DNA of 64,000 nt, taken from positions 7,194,501 through 7,258,500 of the forward strand of contig OX344755.2 in assembly GCA_947034885.2 (NCBI GenBank), written 5' to 3'. This document shows, piece after piece, positions 12,754 through 23,835 of the stretch. The notes below the pieces were generated by a model. The model made no database searches and was not told where the DNA came from. It saw only the letters and a program-made list of their open reading frames with translations. Each line of letters begins with the position of its first letter. The first letter of the stretch is position 1. Source of the stretch: Thuidium tamariscinum (Eukaryota; Streptophyta; Bryopsida; Hypnales; Thuidiaceae). The position numbers and the translations under genes were made by a program.

Positions 12754-14101
12754 GAAGCCGAGTCGCCAGTGAAGACTCGTGGTGTGGAATGTCATGCAAT
12801 TGGTGCTACAGATGTCATTGCTAATCCAGGTTTGGGTTTGAAGGCGTGTTGGTTGTGTAATTACTCTCCCCTTGGTTTAGGCTACTAGAAATTGCACCCT
12901 GAAATGTCAGTGATATTGATGTTATGATTCTTTGGATATAGATTTGCAAGAACCTTTGGGGATGGCACAAGATGAGGGACATGGTAAGCTTGCTTAAAAC
13001 CTATTTCACTGGCTTGTTGTTAATTTTGAGGGTCCTTCAAATTTTTGCATTCCAAGTTTTGTGCAAATGCCTACTGTGCAATGCCATTGCTTGAGGCTTT
13101 TCGGATGACTTTCCCTTGGTGCAAAGAAGTCAAGACTTAGCAGTGAGTGTGAGCTTCTTGGCATTCCAAAGTTCAGATGCTCTCTCTTGAAAAGACCTGC
13201 TGATCTCTTAGACGGCAATGAAGACGGGAGGAAGAAAGTAGCTTTGAGTAGCTTAGTACAAAGTGGACCACTTGTGGCAGTTGAATCGGATCCTATCGTA
13301 CAATCAAGTGGCGAAGACACAATTAAGCGTAGGTCTTTGAATTATGTCAGTCCCAAGGGAAAGGCCAAGACAAAGAATTCCAAGAGAAAATCTCGTGAGG
13401 CCCTTCCATGTACACTTACAAGCAGAGTTTCTACTCGAGCTGACACTAAGAAACGATGACAACAGATCACAGTTGGAGCCCCCCGAATTTGGAGCGGAAT
13501 ATGGTATTTTTAACACCATCAGGTATTATGTAATCAGTACATTGAGAGTTTACCATTCTTGATGTTTGTCATCGTCTTAGTAAGGCTAAAAAATTGGAAC
13601 ACACGTTAATGAGTCTCATTCCTTGTATTCAGTTGGTATATGGATATGTAGATGTGCTAGTCTGTATTTTTTTTACAGATACCATACGACAACGAACATG
13701 TATATGTAACTCAAACTTACACATGTGTAGTATCACACGTCGGAGAATTACGATTTAACAACTTCTGAATGCAATCTGTGCTCAATCTTCTCGCAGAATC
13801 AGAATAAACCATTCTGACGCCTGAATGACTCCTGGGTATGGGTTGGGGTTCAGCGATGGGACGCAGACTATCTTTTGAAGCTTAGAAGAATCGCTTGTGA
13901 TGGTGAATTTGAATTTGGAATCTACTGACTTCACTTGCAAGTGTTCTGTGAATGTGAGAGAGAGCTGCATGTACTTCCTTCTTTCTTAACTACAAGCCTA
14001 CTAATTGAGCGTTGAGGCTGAAGAAGTTGCCACTTTCAGGGAGTTTGAGTGCTATACTGTTACTCAAGGTGCTTGTCTTTGAGTTTGTTTTCTCCATTAC
14101 C
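12754..14101 (+). other. Possible 3' exons and gene-free DNA
   Basis: At 13137-13459 a plus-strand frame encodes a basic, NLS-like sequence (KGKAKTKNSKRKSRE) ending in RADTKKR and a stop. It is preceded by a plausible acceptor (TTGGTGCAAAG). It could be a 3' exon of the RING-like gene or an alternative isoform. The segment 13470-14100 holds no supported gene. The minus frame at 13782-13970 is open for 62 codons but unrecognised. Confidence 0.35.
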
Positions 14102-14819
14102 ATGTCGTCCTCTGGCGAAGATAGAAACACGTTGTGGAACCCGGATGGGAGTCGTGTAGACTTGGGCCAGTTTCCTAGCTTTGAAAGGGAGGTCAAGAGG
14201 TCAACATTTAGCACTATGGTGAGTTTTTATAATCTTGCGCTTCAAATGTTGGAAGTAATGGTTGAATTGTTGTGTTCTTTTTTTATTGAAGTTTGTCCTT
14301 ATTGTAGCACTATAGTATGAAGAAGGGATTGCGTTATTTTGAGGAAGCAGTTGTCCCATGCAGGTTTTAGGAGCGGTTTGTCTTGAGGCTCACGTGGTGT
14401 ACATGAAGGGCTGTTGTTGACTGTTGTAGGTCTCTTGGACATTAGTGTTTACTAAACTTGTTCAGAAAATTACGATTTAAGTGTGTAGAAGCAGCACTTG
14501 ACATTCAGTTGACTTTGTGTTGTTGTGGCTTTGCATTTGTGGCTTTGCCTTGTAGACGCTGCTAGCACCTTTTATGCGTGACTATGGAAGGCAAATTGGG
14601 AACTCGGTACACATCCAGTCTGACGAACAAAATTCACAGTGGGAAGTGAATGTGAATGTGCAAAACAAGGAAGGAGAGCCCCAAGTGAAAATGGGACACA
14701 GGTGGAAACAGTTTGTGGCTTCTCATTACCTGCAAGAAGGCGACCAGTTGACATTTTCTCTCACTGCTGAATCCAACTTCTTTGTGTCCATAACACGAAA
14801 GAAAGAGTTCTTAGAGTAG
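14102..14819 (+). CDS. Small single B3-domain protein
   Basis: Two exons, 14102-14218 and 14556-14819, join in phase 0 for 126 aa. The ATG at 14102 is in a fair context. The second exon contains the B3 hallmark order: a basic/hydrophobic strand (SVHIQSDEQNSQWEVNV), then GHRWKQFVASHYLQEGD, then a closing strand FVSITRKK. Plant B3 domains have W-x-V, GW-x2-F-x5-L-x2-GD and F-x-V-x-I-x-R at these places. B3 domains bind DNA in the major groove. At 126 aa the protein is hardly more than the domain, as in short REM-type B3 proteins, and its N-terminal strand is weakly conserved. It lies inside the 11.7-kb inverted-repeat segment, so it may be captured or transposon-borne. Confidence 0.65.
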
Positions 14820-16361
14820 AATGTAGGGTGCCATAGTGATTAAGGTTTCATGTAGGATAAGTTGCAGTTCTTGCTATGGAGCCAAGTTTTGAGTACATTG
14901 TGAAATGTACTGGTTGCTCCCTAAACCACAGCAGTTCACTGTTTTTTTTGGCAACGCCCCTTTCAATAAAAATGTGGTTCCATAACATCACTTAGTGTAT
15001 TCATATTCTAGAAATTGGAGCTCTACGCATCTCCTTTGCCCTTCAAGTGTTGTTTAAAAAACAAGTTAATTCAATACATTTTAATCCAATGCAGTTTCTA
15101 TGATTATAGATGCTTTTTTGGTATGTAGTTGGAATGATCCATGTCTTTTTAAGGTAAATAAGGGAAAACATTGCACATGGAGTCATGGACAGGGTTCCAA
15201 GCACTGACTCCAACATCCAATACAAGGTGAAGTTCTGTCTATGAAAGTTAGTTAAGTATTTGGCCTTAACTTTGTGCACTAAGGGAGAATTGAAAACAGT
15301 CATATGTATTGTGAATTTGTGAATGATAAATCAAACTGAATAAAATGTAGTCACATAAATTGTATTAAATAGAATTGAAACCCAATACAACCACAAAACT
15401 TGGGATAAATCACATTGAATCCATTCATATTCATAGTATGCCAAAAACCTGCTTACAAAATGGTATTGTAACTCAACAACCATTCTTTAAAGAGCTAAGT
15501 ACAAAAGCTAACTCTAAACCACCCAAACACGCTCCAAAGTCATTACCATGCACCTGTTACAAGTCAAGAGTTCATGTAAGCCTGGATTTCAGTAAATAAT
15601 AGAGCATGAATCCAAGTATTTCTTTAAAGCAAAGTGGCCAAATTTCCATCCCAAAAGATGAGGAATTCACAACCGAAAGAAAGCTTACCATGTCAATCCA
15701 AGTTTGGTCCAATTGGAGTTTAGCCTTCGTGAAGGGAAACTGGGCCATCCTGATTCAGAAAAGGCTTTCTAACGTCAAGGCAGCTGAGGTAAGCAGAGCT
15801 TTGCAAGACCCTAATCCTTAAATCCAGACACCCTAAAGTCAAAGGAACCAATACAGATAAAACAAAATGTGAAGTTCTGTGAATGTGAAGATTTACAGAT
15901 ATTTGCTAGAACTGCGGTCCTAAGTCCGAAATGAACACAAACACCCTCTTATAGTTGCTTTAGAATTGAATGAAAGCAACAAATCATTAACCACATGACA
16001 ATGTAATTGAAACTTCCAAATTGAAACACATACCTCACATACGGAGGCAGCAACTGCTGAAACTTGGAGTAGTTACACATAACCACAACTCAAATTTGTT
16101 CAAGCACGATGATTGCATCTGATTCTCTTTCAAATGTGGAAGACTGAACTCGGTTCACCATCAGATCAACAGCGAAGTACTCCTCAGTCCTGCAAATCAC
16201 ACCTCAACTTTAGCAAACCGCATGTCAAATGCAAGCCAAAGAGAAATCCACATAAATGAACTATGTAGTGCTCAAGGAAGGAAATGCACGGCTGGAAAAA
16301 TGGGTGCTTACATTTCTAAACGGTATCACCATGAGGAAATCCACTTCAAGCAGAAAGCCCC
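14820..16361. other. Gene-free interval
   Basis: No supported gene. A 71-codon plus-strand frame at 15606-15821 has no recognisable motif. The sequence is moderately AT-rich. The 3' side (16000-16360) probably belongs to the 3' flank of the minus-strand transposase remnant. Confidence 0.4.
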
Positions 16362-19300
16362 CTAACTTGTAGCCTCCGCATCTAGAAGAGACCCAATTAT
16401 GGAGTCCAAAACGGGCACTTGTAACTCATAACTCGCAAAATTTCCCTTTACAGAATGTGCTGTAGGAGGCATCCCAAAATCGGAAAGTAAAACAACATGG
16501 CTATGCACATATGCAAATGCCTTATCATCTCGGAGTAAATAAGTTCTGGAGGCAGGTGCATATTGTTCGTACCAATAGCCTTGAATTAGGCTTTCACCCG
16601 GCACAAATTCATTCTCGTATTCATCCTTGAATGCCAAAGCATTCACATGCTCTCCTTTTGTCACCAACATTATCCAGAATGCTTCACCATTGTCTAAGTC
16701 AGCCTTCACAACAATGTTGAAGCCAACTCGCACTTTCTCCCCTACAATGTGGCCCCCAATATCAGCTTCAGTGTCGTCCCAATCGTGCTCAGGTAGATTA
16801 CGTAAGCTTCCTCTAGACTTCGGACAGATCCTTCGTAGTGTCCAATTGGGCACGTGGGCCTTCTGGTAGCAAGGTAAATCACAGTTGGGATTAGAACAAG
16901 ACACACAAAAAAAGTGAGTTGCCGAAATTGGATCAAGGTTGGGTCCTTGCACGACAAAGAACGGCATTGGTGCATCCCTCGACTCCCTGGAATCGTTTCC
17001 GCCTCAAGTTTGTCCACCCTGCAAATGTCCCCTTCTTTGATTTCCCAGAAATTTTTTGTGGTTCTCTGGCGTTCACCTAATCGCCCTGCATGAAACTTAT
17101 TACTTTCTTCCTGTAGAAAACGAACAACATGAGCAGCACTTTGGAGTTGTCTCCCGTTAGGTTTGAGTTGCTCCTTATACAACTCCCGTTTCAGAAGTGC
17201 CCCTGCCCCATCAACTTCACCTTTACCATGTCCAGATGCAAAGTAATTCCATAACATTTGACAACCTTCAGGCAACTCGTCACTCATTGTCAAGCTAGGG
17301 AATCGACTTATGAAGTACCAAGCTCGGGCAGACTTGAACTGCTCATTGCAACCATCGTTCCACACAACATGGTTAGTGGGTTGAAATCCCTCTCCTTTCA
17401 GGTAATCCCAGTGCAATGAGAAGGCATGCTGAACATATAAGGAATCATGACATTTGTCATCTGAAACATAATAGTGAACTTCCTTCAATAAGTAAGGCTC
17501 ATCACCCGACAAGGTCCAATCAGGATTCAATCGATAAGTAATGTGGACCAAAATCGATACTTGCTGACTTCGCCAATGCATAGATTGGATTTCGTTTTGA
17601 ATTTTCATAGAATAGTTTTCAGAGAAATCCATACAAGATATGAGAGTACCATGAGGGACTGAAGAGAACAATTCTTTGAATTGCAAGTCCTGCCACGAGG
17701 CAAAAAAGTTGTGCACAATGAACTGTTCCAATTTCGGTTTCAAGTAATTTAGGAGTTCAAAAGGGGGGGTCTTACAGTAGATGACTTTGATGGCCTTCTT
17801 TTGCTTTCCATCTTCCCCCACACCGATTTCCTCATACCCTGTGCGTTTCCACTTCACTAGCTTCTCAGAAGAAACTTCGCCAGGGCAAATCCGCAAATTT
17901 TGGACACCACAATTCTCACAGTCACCGAGAATGCACTCCCGCTTGTACCAAATCTCGAATTCACCCTTTTGGCACAAAACTGAACTCCACAGATGCGTTA
18001 GTCGTTCATAAACTTCATTATGGGCATCGCATCCAGTTCCGACTATTTCACAATCACGAATAGTAGCACAAACAATGCAATCACAGGTGCAATCCTTATG
18101 TACACCCAACAAATCACACCTCATAGCATTCAAGCCATGTCGGAGATCTGAAAAATCTTGGTGGTACCTACAACAACATATATTCCATGTTTTCAATCTC
18201 CTTACCCACCAACATTTTAATGCCTCAAACGTCCTTAATCCACATCTCAGATCTGGATACTTCTTTTTGAATTCGGTGAAGAATTCCAACTGCCACCAAA
18301 GTACATCTCAGACCTCAGTTAGTTAGTCAGAACCACAAAGGACCACCAAGGACTTTCCAAACAGTGCTACGCTCCTTATGAAAAGGACCAAAAAGGACCA
18401 ATCATCCCAAAAGCAATATACTCTCATTATCTGCTTCAAAAATAGTACAACAAAGGACCTCTAAGGACCAAAGCAATACAAAGTGCTTAATTGCTATGTG
18501 ATCTAATACAAAGTGCTAAACCAAGGACCACAAAAGACCAAAGCAATACTAAGTGCTTAGTTGCTATGCGATCCAATACAAAGTGCTGAACCAGGGACCA
18601 CAAAGGACCAAAGCAATGCTAAGTGCTTAGTTGCTATGTAATCCAATACAAAGTGTTGAATTCAGGACCACAAAGGACCAAAGAAGCAACCCCTCTTGAT
18701 GCTCCTATGAAAAGGACTATGAAAATGTAATGGAGCCATTATCCAGAATGCTTCCTAAACCACTTACTTATCTTCTTACAGCAAAGGATGGTAAAGTAGG
18801 GAAAAAGTTGCCCTAAACACCTAAGCACATGTTGTTGACTATGTACTCTCTTGTGTCATTAGAAGCATGAGACTTCAGCACAATTCCAGGGCCTAGAGCC
18901 CCAACAGCACTTGGCAATCTCTTTGAATGACTAAGGAACGAATTGAACACCCTAAGCCAACCTTGAATGAACGAAAGTGACCGAAATTGACACCATAGCA
19001 GCTGCCACTTCTGCCAGTACCCTATCACCCTAAAGCATAGCTCCAAACTGAAAATTGCAGATGTACCTAGGAGATTTGAAGATAGTGAGTAGCGTGCTCA
19101 ATGTAAAGATTCCGCCCAATCCACTTTCTAACGATGTCCTTCCAATTCGGAGAAACTGTAGTCTCTTCTTCCCACCACTCGCTAATAATCTTCTTTGTTG
19201 CATCTGAGAGAGCATCTGAGCGAACTCTTCTTTGATCTTGTAGCCAAAACACATCTTGTTTTGTGTCCAGCAAAACTCTCCTCACAAACGCCTTCTTGAT

Positions 19301-19873
19301 ACTCCTCCGATCCACTCCAAGTAAACCTGCCACACCCCTCCCACTCCCAATTCCTGGTGCAACAACAAAAGTAGTGACAATGTTCTTTGCTTGAAGAGTT
19401 TTAGCTTTCCGGAGCCCCACGAGGTGACTCCCTAAACCATCTCTCAAGCTACCAACAACATCATGTCACAATTTCACTGCAACAGGATCCCTTAAAAAAT
19501 CAGGGACCATGCTCGACAGTATCGGTTGCCCTAAGATCTTCATAACGGTCAGGTGCTGAACCTCCGTCTCATGGTTCTTCATCTTCTTTGCTGCATACAA
19601 ACTGATGTCTCGAGCAAGAGTAGCACTAGTCCTATGAGCTTGTTTGTGATTTGTAACCAAGAACTTAGGGTCTCCGTTTAAGCTTCTAGCAGAGACCAAC
19701 TCCTATTCACTGCAAGACTGAGCTTTCCGAGCACGACACCTACGAGTCCTCTCTCGACCATTTGCTTTACGCTTTTCGGACAACCAAGCACCTAAACCGC
19801 AACCTAGTACAGGGAACTCTGGCAGTTCTTCAACAGAATCAAAACCAAACAAATTCGCATTCGCCCCTATCAT
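16362..19873 (-). pseudogene. Decayed DDE-like transposase (cc8L18.2-like family)
   Basis: Exon 1 runs 19873-19067 and exon 2 from 18289 down to 16362. They are joined by an intron of about 780 bp (donor GTACAT at 19066, acceptor GGTGGCAG before 18289) in matching phase. Motifs resemble a transposase-like family seen in animals and algae under names such as cc8L18.2: TVSPNWKDIVRKW, LRTFEALKCWWVR, MDFSENYSM (putative first Asp), WNDGCNEQFKS (second Asp) and SGHGKGEVDGAGALLKRE. The family link is from memory and not certain. The frame is broken by TAG at 19703-19705, TGA at 19466-19468, TAG at 19067-19069 (last codon of exon 1) and a frameshift at about 16975-17010, after which the C-terminal 200 codons continue in another frame. 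It is therefore inactive as it stands. It probably mobilised the 11.7-kb segment in which it lies. Confidence 0.65.
18469..18690. repeat. 70-bp minisatellite in transposase intron
   Basis: Three consecutive 70-bp units at 18469-18538, 18539-18608 and 18609-18678, plus a partial fourth. Each carries CAAAGCAATACTAAGTGCTT and GGACCACAAAGGACCAAAG-like words. The array lies within the intron of the decayed minus-strand transposase. Confidence 0.8.
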
Positions 19874-20878
19874 TTTGATCAACCAACGTTACGACTACTG
19901 TTCACACACAAATTAGAGTTAAACCCTATTACCTAAACTGCATCACCCTCAAACCAAGAACTCCGAACTCCATCCCCCATGCGCTTAAACCCCAAACCCC
20001 TAACCCATCAGAAACCGCAAATGAAATTCAAAATGAATGCGTACTCGCTCATCAAAATTCTTCTGCTACAACTCGAAATCATTGTTTTCGGAAGTTAATT
20101 TAGGACCCGGAGAGAAACATACGCGTACAGAGATACCTTCAACCCTAACAAAGCACATATGATTCCAATACTCATTCAAAAATCAGGACAGGTAAGTTTT
20201 CTAACCGTCACCCTTAAACCCTAGGAACTCCTAATGCCATCCTAACCGCACCTAAATCCAAAATGAATACCTGATTGCTCTCCATAATTCTTTGGATTGA
20301 ACTCCAAATTGTTGTTTTGGACGATTCATTTAGGACCTGGAGAGAAACAGACCGTAGTTTGGCGCCAACGACACCTCCGCACCTTCAATTCAGATTTACA
20401 TGGAAGCACAGACGGTTCCCACAAAACTTGATCCAATACCCTATCATGCATTTCAAGCAAGCGGTCTGCTTTCCTAATTGAATTCAAATTATTGCTACAA
20501 TTGCTCTGTGAATCTTCTAGACCTAAATGCTGTGGGCTCTGAGGTGGTGTCCAAAAAGATTCCTCGCATAAGCTTTCTTCTTCGTCATTTTCGATCCGCT
20601 TCAAAGTTTTCCACACTGCAGTGCTAACTCATTGCCACACCACACCTGGACGCCTTGAACCGGGGCCACCATACACAATTGTGGAGGTAGTAGTGCTCAT
20701 GATCAAACCCAAAACCGTGTTTTTTACTTAGAACCCTAAATCAAAACTACATTATCGTATGTGCTTGAACCCTTCAACACAGTACACATTGCTGTAAAAT
20801 TGCAAGGTGCACTTGGACAACATCAAACCCTAAACCCTCCATCGTAGGAGTCTTGCCAACGTTCACAAAGCTACACGA
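19874..20878. other. Transposase 5' flank with a diverged duplication
   Basis: About 19960-20130 and 20215-20350 are diverged direct copies: both contain CAAAATGAAT..., AATTCTT..., ATTGTTTT and TTTAGGACC[CT]GGAGAGAAACA. A minus-strand frame at 20326-20616 (about 96 codons, ending in GPK) has no identified family; it may be an extra 5' exon or a shadow. CCCTAAA-type tracts recur. Confidence 0.45.
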
Positions 20879-21106
20879 CACTAGTAGAATCCCTTGTTTA
20901 TCTAGACATGGGTTGTTTAACTTGACGTTGTTTACCTAGATGTTCAATGTAGTAACTTCATGTTTTTTTGTCAACATTGACATCCATTGATGTCCACTGT
21001 AACATCTTCAATGACAAAAAAACATGAGGTTTCTACATTGAACGTCTAGGTAAACAGCGTCAAGTTAGACAACCCATGTCTAGATAAACAAGGGATTCTT
21101 CTAGTG
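20879..21106. mobile_element. CACTA-type fold-back MITE
   Basis: A 228-bp near-palindrome. Its arms start CACTAG[TA]AGAATCCCTTG and are inverted over about 100 bp, with few mismatches. The ends CACTA...TAGTG and the 3-bp target duplication CGA (20876-20878 and 21107-21109) fit the CACTA (EnSpm) superfamily. No coding capacity. Confidence 0.85.
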
Positions 21107-21559
21107 CGAACATTTTGCGCTCAATCCTAATTGCCGCCAACATTCAAAATTCAACAAACACCGGGAAAAATCGGACCCAAAGCTCAACAGCTAATTCAAG
21201 GATTTGGTAGTAAAGAGAAGATCAATCCATCTCTGACCCACTGATACGCGATTTGGGGTTCCAGCGATGATGTTGACGAATTCTTCCTTCCATCCATAGT
21301 TTTCCAACGACATCCATCTAAGTTTTATAGCAAGTAAGGACAAAAAGGACCCGTTACATGTGGTATTGTGTGGTTATTTCAATTATAAACATTCTACAAC
21401 ACCAAAAAAAAATTTAGCCAAGGTACATGTGCTATATTTGTACAAGATTGTCAAAAAAATTTAAGAGAATTCAAAATTGTGTGACTACAAATAGCATTTT
21501 CACCCCCAAAAAAGGAGGCGTTACATCCAAGTTGGCTCCTATTAACATGCTTCCACCCC

Positions 21560-22192
21560 TCTAATACTTTCAGTTCAGTAAGTATCGTAGCTCATGACCA
21601 CTCCTAAACCCTAAAAATTCAATCATCGAATACCCTAAACTCAACGTAGCGTCACGATCCCCTCAAAATGAAGAATTTAAAAAGAAAATGACCACCCCCA
21701 AGCCCTAGACGTTCAATCATCATGTACTGGGATTTCTTCACTCGTGACCTAAATTCAGCATAGCACTCCGATCCACTCAAAACACCGAAATTTTAAAAAA
21801 AACAATGCAACAAGTATCGAAATTACAATCCTAACTAGGAGATGAAAATTCAAAGTAGAATTCGAGGGCACAACTCCAATGCAAGCACTCCGATACAAAG
21901 CGCAGGAGTGCAAAATAAAAATTTCAAAATTCATGGAAAAAAGGTAGAGCAAAAAGACGCTGCATTCACGGAAGAGCGTCTCGAGGGTTGCAATTTATAG
22001 TTTATGTGCCTGTAGTGACTGCGCAGTCGAGGGCAGCCAACTGAAGAGTTGGAGATGACGACGGTTTCCGACCTCCACTGGCGGGTTCGCACTGTACAGA
22101 ATTGTATAAGCGCCTTGTTCCAATTTGCTGCCAAGACGGACCTATCGACAACAGACCAAAAGCATCCCGACCACGAGCTTCAGACCCGCGCC
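21560..22192. repeat. R repeat, copy 2
   Basis: A full copy of the ELP5-upstream unit (TCTAATAC...GACCCGCGCC), joined head-to-tail to copy 3. It keeps the segment TTGTATAAGCGCCTTG-TTCCAATTTGCTGCC that is deleted in copy 1. Confidence 0.88.
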
Positions 22193-22401
22193 TCTAATAC
22201 TTTCAGTTCAGTAAGTATCGTAGCTCATGACCACTCCTAAACCCTAGAAATTCAATCATCGAATACCCTAAACTCAGCGTAGCGTCACGATCCCCTCAAA
22301 ATGAAGAATTTAAAAAGAAAATGACCACCCCCAAGTCCTAGGCATTCAATCATCATGTATTGGGATTTCTTCACTCGTCACCTAAATTCAGCATAGCACT
22401 C
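22193..22401. repeat. R repeat, copy 3, left part (split by LTR element)
   Basis: The first about 209 bp of an R unit, broken off at ...GCATAGCACTC. The remainder of the same unit resumes at 40365 with CACTCCGATCC. The break carries the 5-bp duplication CACTC (22397-22401 and 40365-40369). Confidence 0.88.
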
Positions 22402-23084
22402 TGTGAGCGCTCCTAAGTCCACCCTCGAGCTAAGAGTTTTTCACACGGGTTCTGTGTGTAATTGAGTTTTCTTTCTAATTGGGTATTAAAAGAAAGCCTT
22501 CCAAGCAATGAACTCTTTTAGTCATGTTTTAAAGTGTCCTTTAATCTAAGTTAGGGTTTTAATTTTATCTATTCTATTCTAAAAGTCAACCAAGCAATCC
22601 TACTCTACTCTATTCTAGCAATTGATATTTTCTAAATCTAATTCCAAACATTTGGCAAAAAGAAGCTTAACAGTAAAATAATGAGAATGAAAATCAAATG
22701 TGAGCGGTTTATCTCTTCTGCGTAAATCTCCATGGTCCCGTCGTCAAACATCATCATGTGTAAATATTCCCCTACGACCTCGCGATCGAAATCATCCCGG
22801 CTCTCCATCTAATCCATAATAATTCTCACGTTGTTGGTCAATTAATTCTTTTCTGCTTAAAAAAGGAATTTAAAGGTTATGTAGTGTTAATTTTAATTGC
22901 GTAATTCTTTTAATTCCTAATTCCCCGGTAATTAAGAAATACTGCAATTTAATTAGTCTACCTAGTTTGGTTAGCAAATATTTTATTCGAAAGAAATGAA
23001 TGAAAGTTAAAGTTTGGTTGGTTTAGTTGTTTTCCCTTTGGTTCTAGATTAATATCCAAAATTCCAATTGATTTAATTATTTAA

Positions 23085-23310
23085 ATCGGAAATTGTCATC
23101 AAATCTTTTCCAAATCTAATTAATTTTTGAATTTATGTTAATTGTAAAGAAATTGGTTGGCAATTTGTTTGTTTCCCTTTTGGCTTATTAGAATATTTTA
23201 ATCAAAAAATCATCTTCAAATCTTTTCAAATCTAATTAATTTTTGAATTTGTGTTAATTCTAAAGAAATTGGTTGTCAATTTGTTTCTTCCTTTTTGGCT
23301 TATTAGACCC
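23085..23310. repeat. Tandem duplication of about 110 bp in LTR left part
   Basis: Two adjacent similar blocks, 23085-23195 and 23201-23310. Both contain TCTAATTAATTTTTGAATTT, GTTAATT, AAAGAAATTGGTTG and CTTTTTGGCTTATTAGA. They lie just left of the 14-kb transposon insertion point. Confidence 0.75.
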
Positions 23311-23390
23311 AATAAAACAAAACCAACAAAATCCAAACCTTCTAAGAATCTAATTAAGAACTACCGACCAAAGAATGTAGAACATACTCC

Positions 23391-23400
23391 CTAGAATAAG
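23391..23400. repeat. Target-site duplication, left (14-kb element)
   Basis: The 10-bp sequence CTAGAATAAG directly abuts the left terminus CAG at 23401. It is repeated in direct orientation at 37392-37401 beside the right terminus. Ten bases is the observed identity; the enzymatic duplication could be 8-10 bp. Confidence 0.85.
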
Positions 23401-23444
23401 CAGCGGTGCTATTCTGTGAGCGTGCGAGCGTGAGCCTATGAGCA
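23401..23444 (+). repeat. Left terminal inverted repeat of the 14-kb element
   Basis: Forty-four bp matching the reverse complement of 37348-37391 with about six mismatches. Just inside (23445-23475) are further ATTCTGTGAGC and TGAGCGGGG copies, which look like repeated transposase-binding words. Confidence 0.85.
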
Positions 23445-23835
23445 CTGAGCGGGGATTCTGTGAGCGGGGAGCATAGAATTAAGGAATATCATTAGAAAAC
23501 TCAATAATATTACAGAAAATGTATTAGAAAAGAAAAAAATGGTCAAATTTTAATATTCTTAGTAATTTTTTGCCCTTATTAGCATGGACCTATTACCGTG
23601 AAAATGTACAAATTAAATAAGAGTTTTAGATTTTTAATAGGGTTTAATATTAGAACAAAACATTGTGAAGACAAAGAACTCAATTGATGGCACTAGTTTT
23701 AGAAGGATGGAAATAAGCGTGGATAAAAAATAGCATCGAAATACAGTATTTGTCCAAAGACAAAATGATACTTCTATAGCTATAGATGTTGCCTTATAGC
23801 CTAAGATATGAAGGCACTGAAACATTTTTGGAGCT

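Larger units (their letters stand above)
9874..21559. mobile_element. 11.7-kb segment with terminal inverted repeats
   Basis: The left end (9874-9898) begins with GGGTGGAAGCATGTTAATAG and continues GAGCC. The right end (21534-21558) is its exact inverted copy. The segment sits exactly between R copy 1, which ends GACCCGCGCC, and R copy 2, which starts TCTAATAC. Elsewhere (22192/22193 and 40793/40794) those two edges are directly joined, so the segment is an insertion into the array. A target duplication is not clean; CCT on both sides is possible. Inside are the RING-like gene, the B3 gene, a decayed DDE-like transposase on the minus strand and a CACTA-type fold-back MITE. Whether the two non-transposase genes are cargo or accessory transposon genes is inference. 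Confidence 0.72.

Noticed and set aside
16975..17040. A short intron to reconcile the frame change in the decayed transposase
   Set aside because: No GT-AG pair of plausible length gives matching phase here, so a one-base deletion (frameshift) is simpler.
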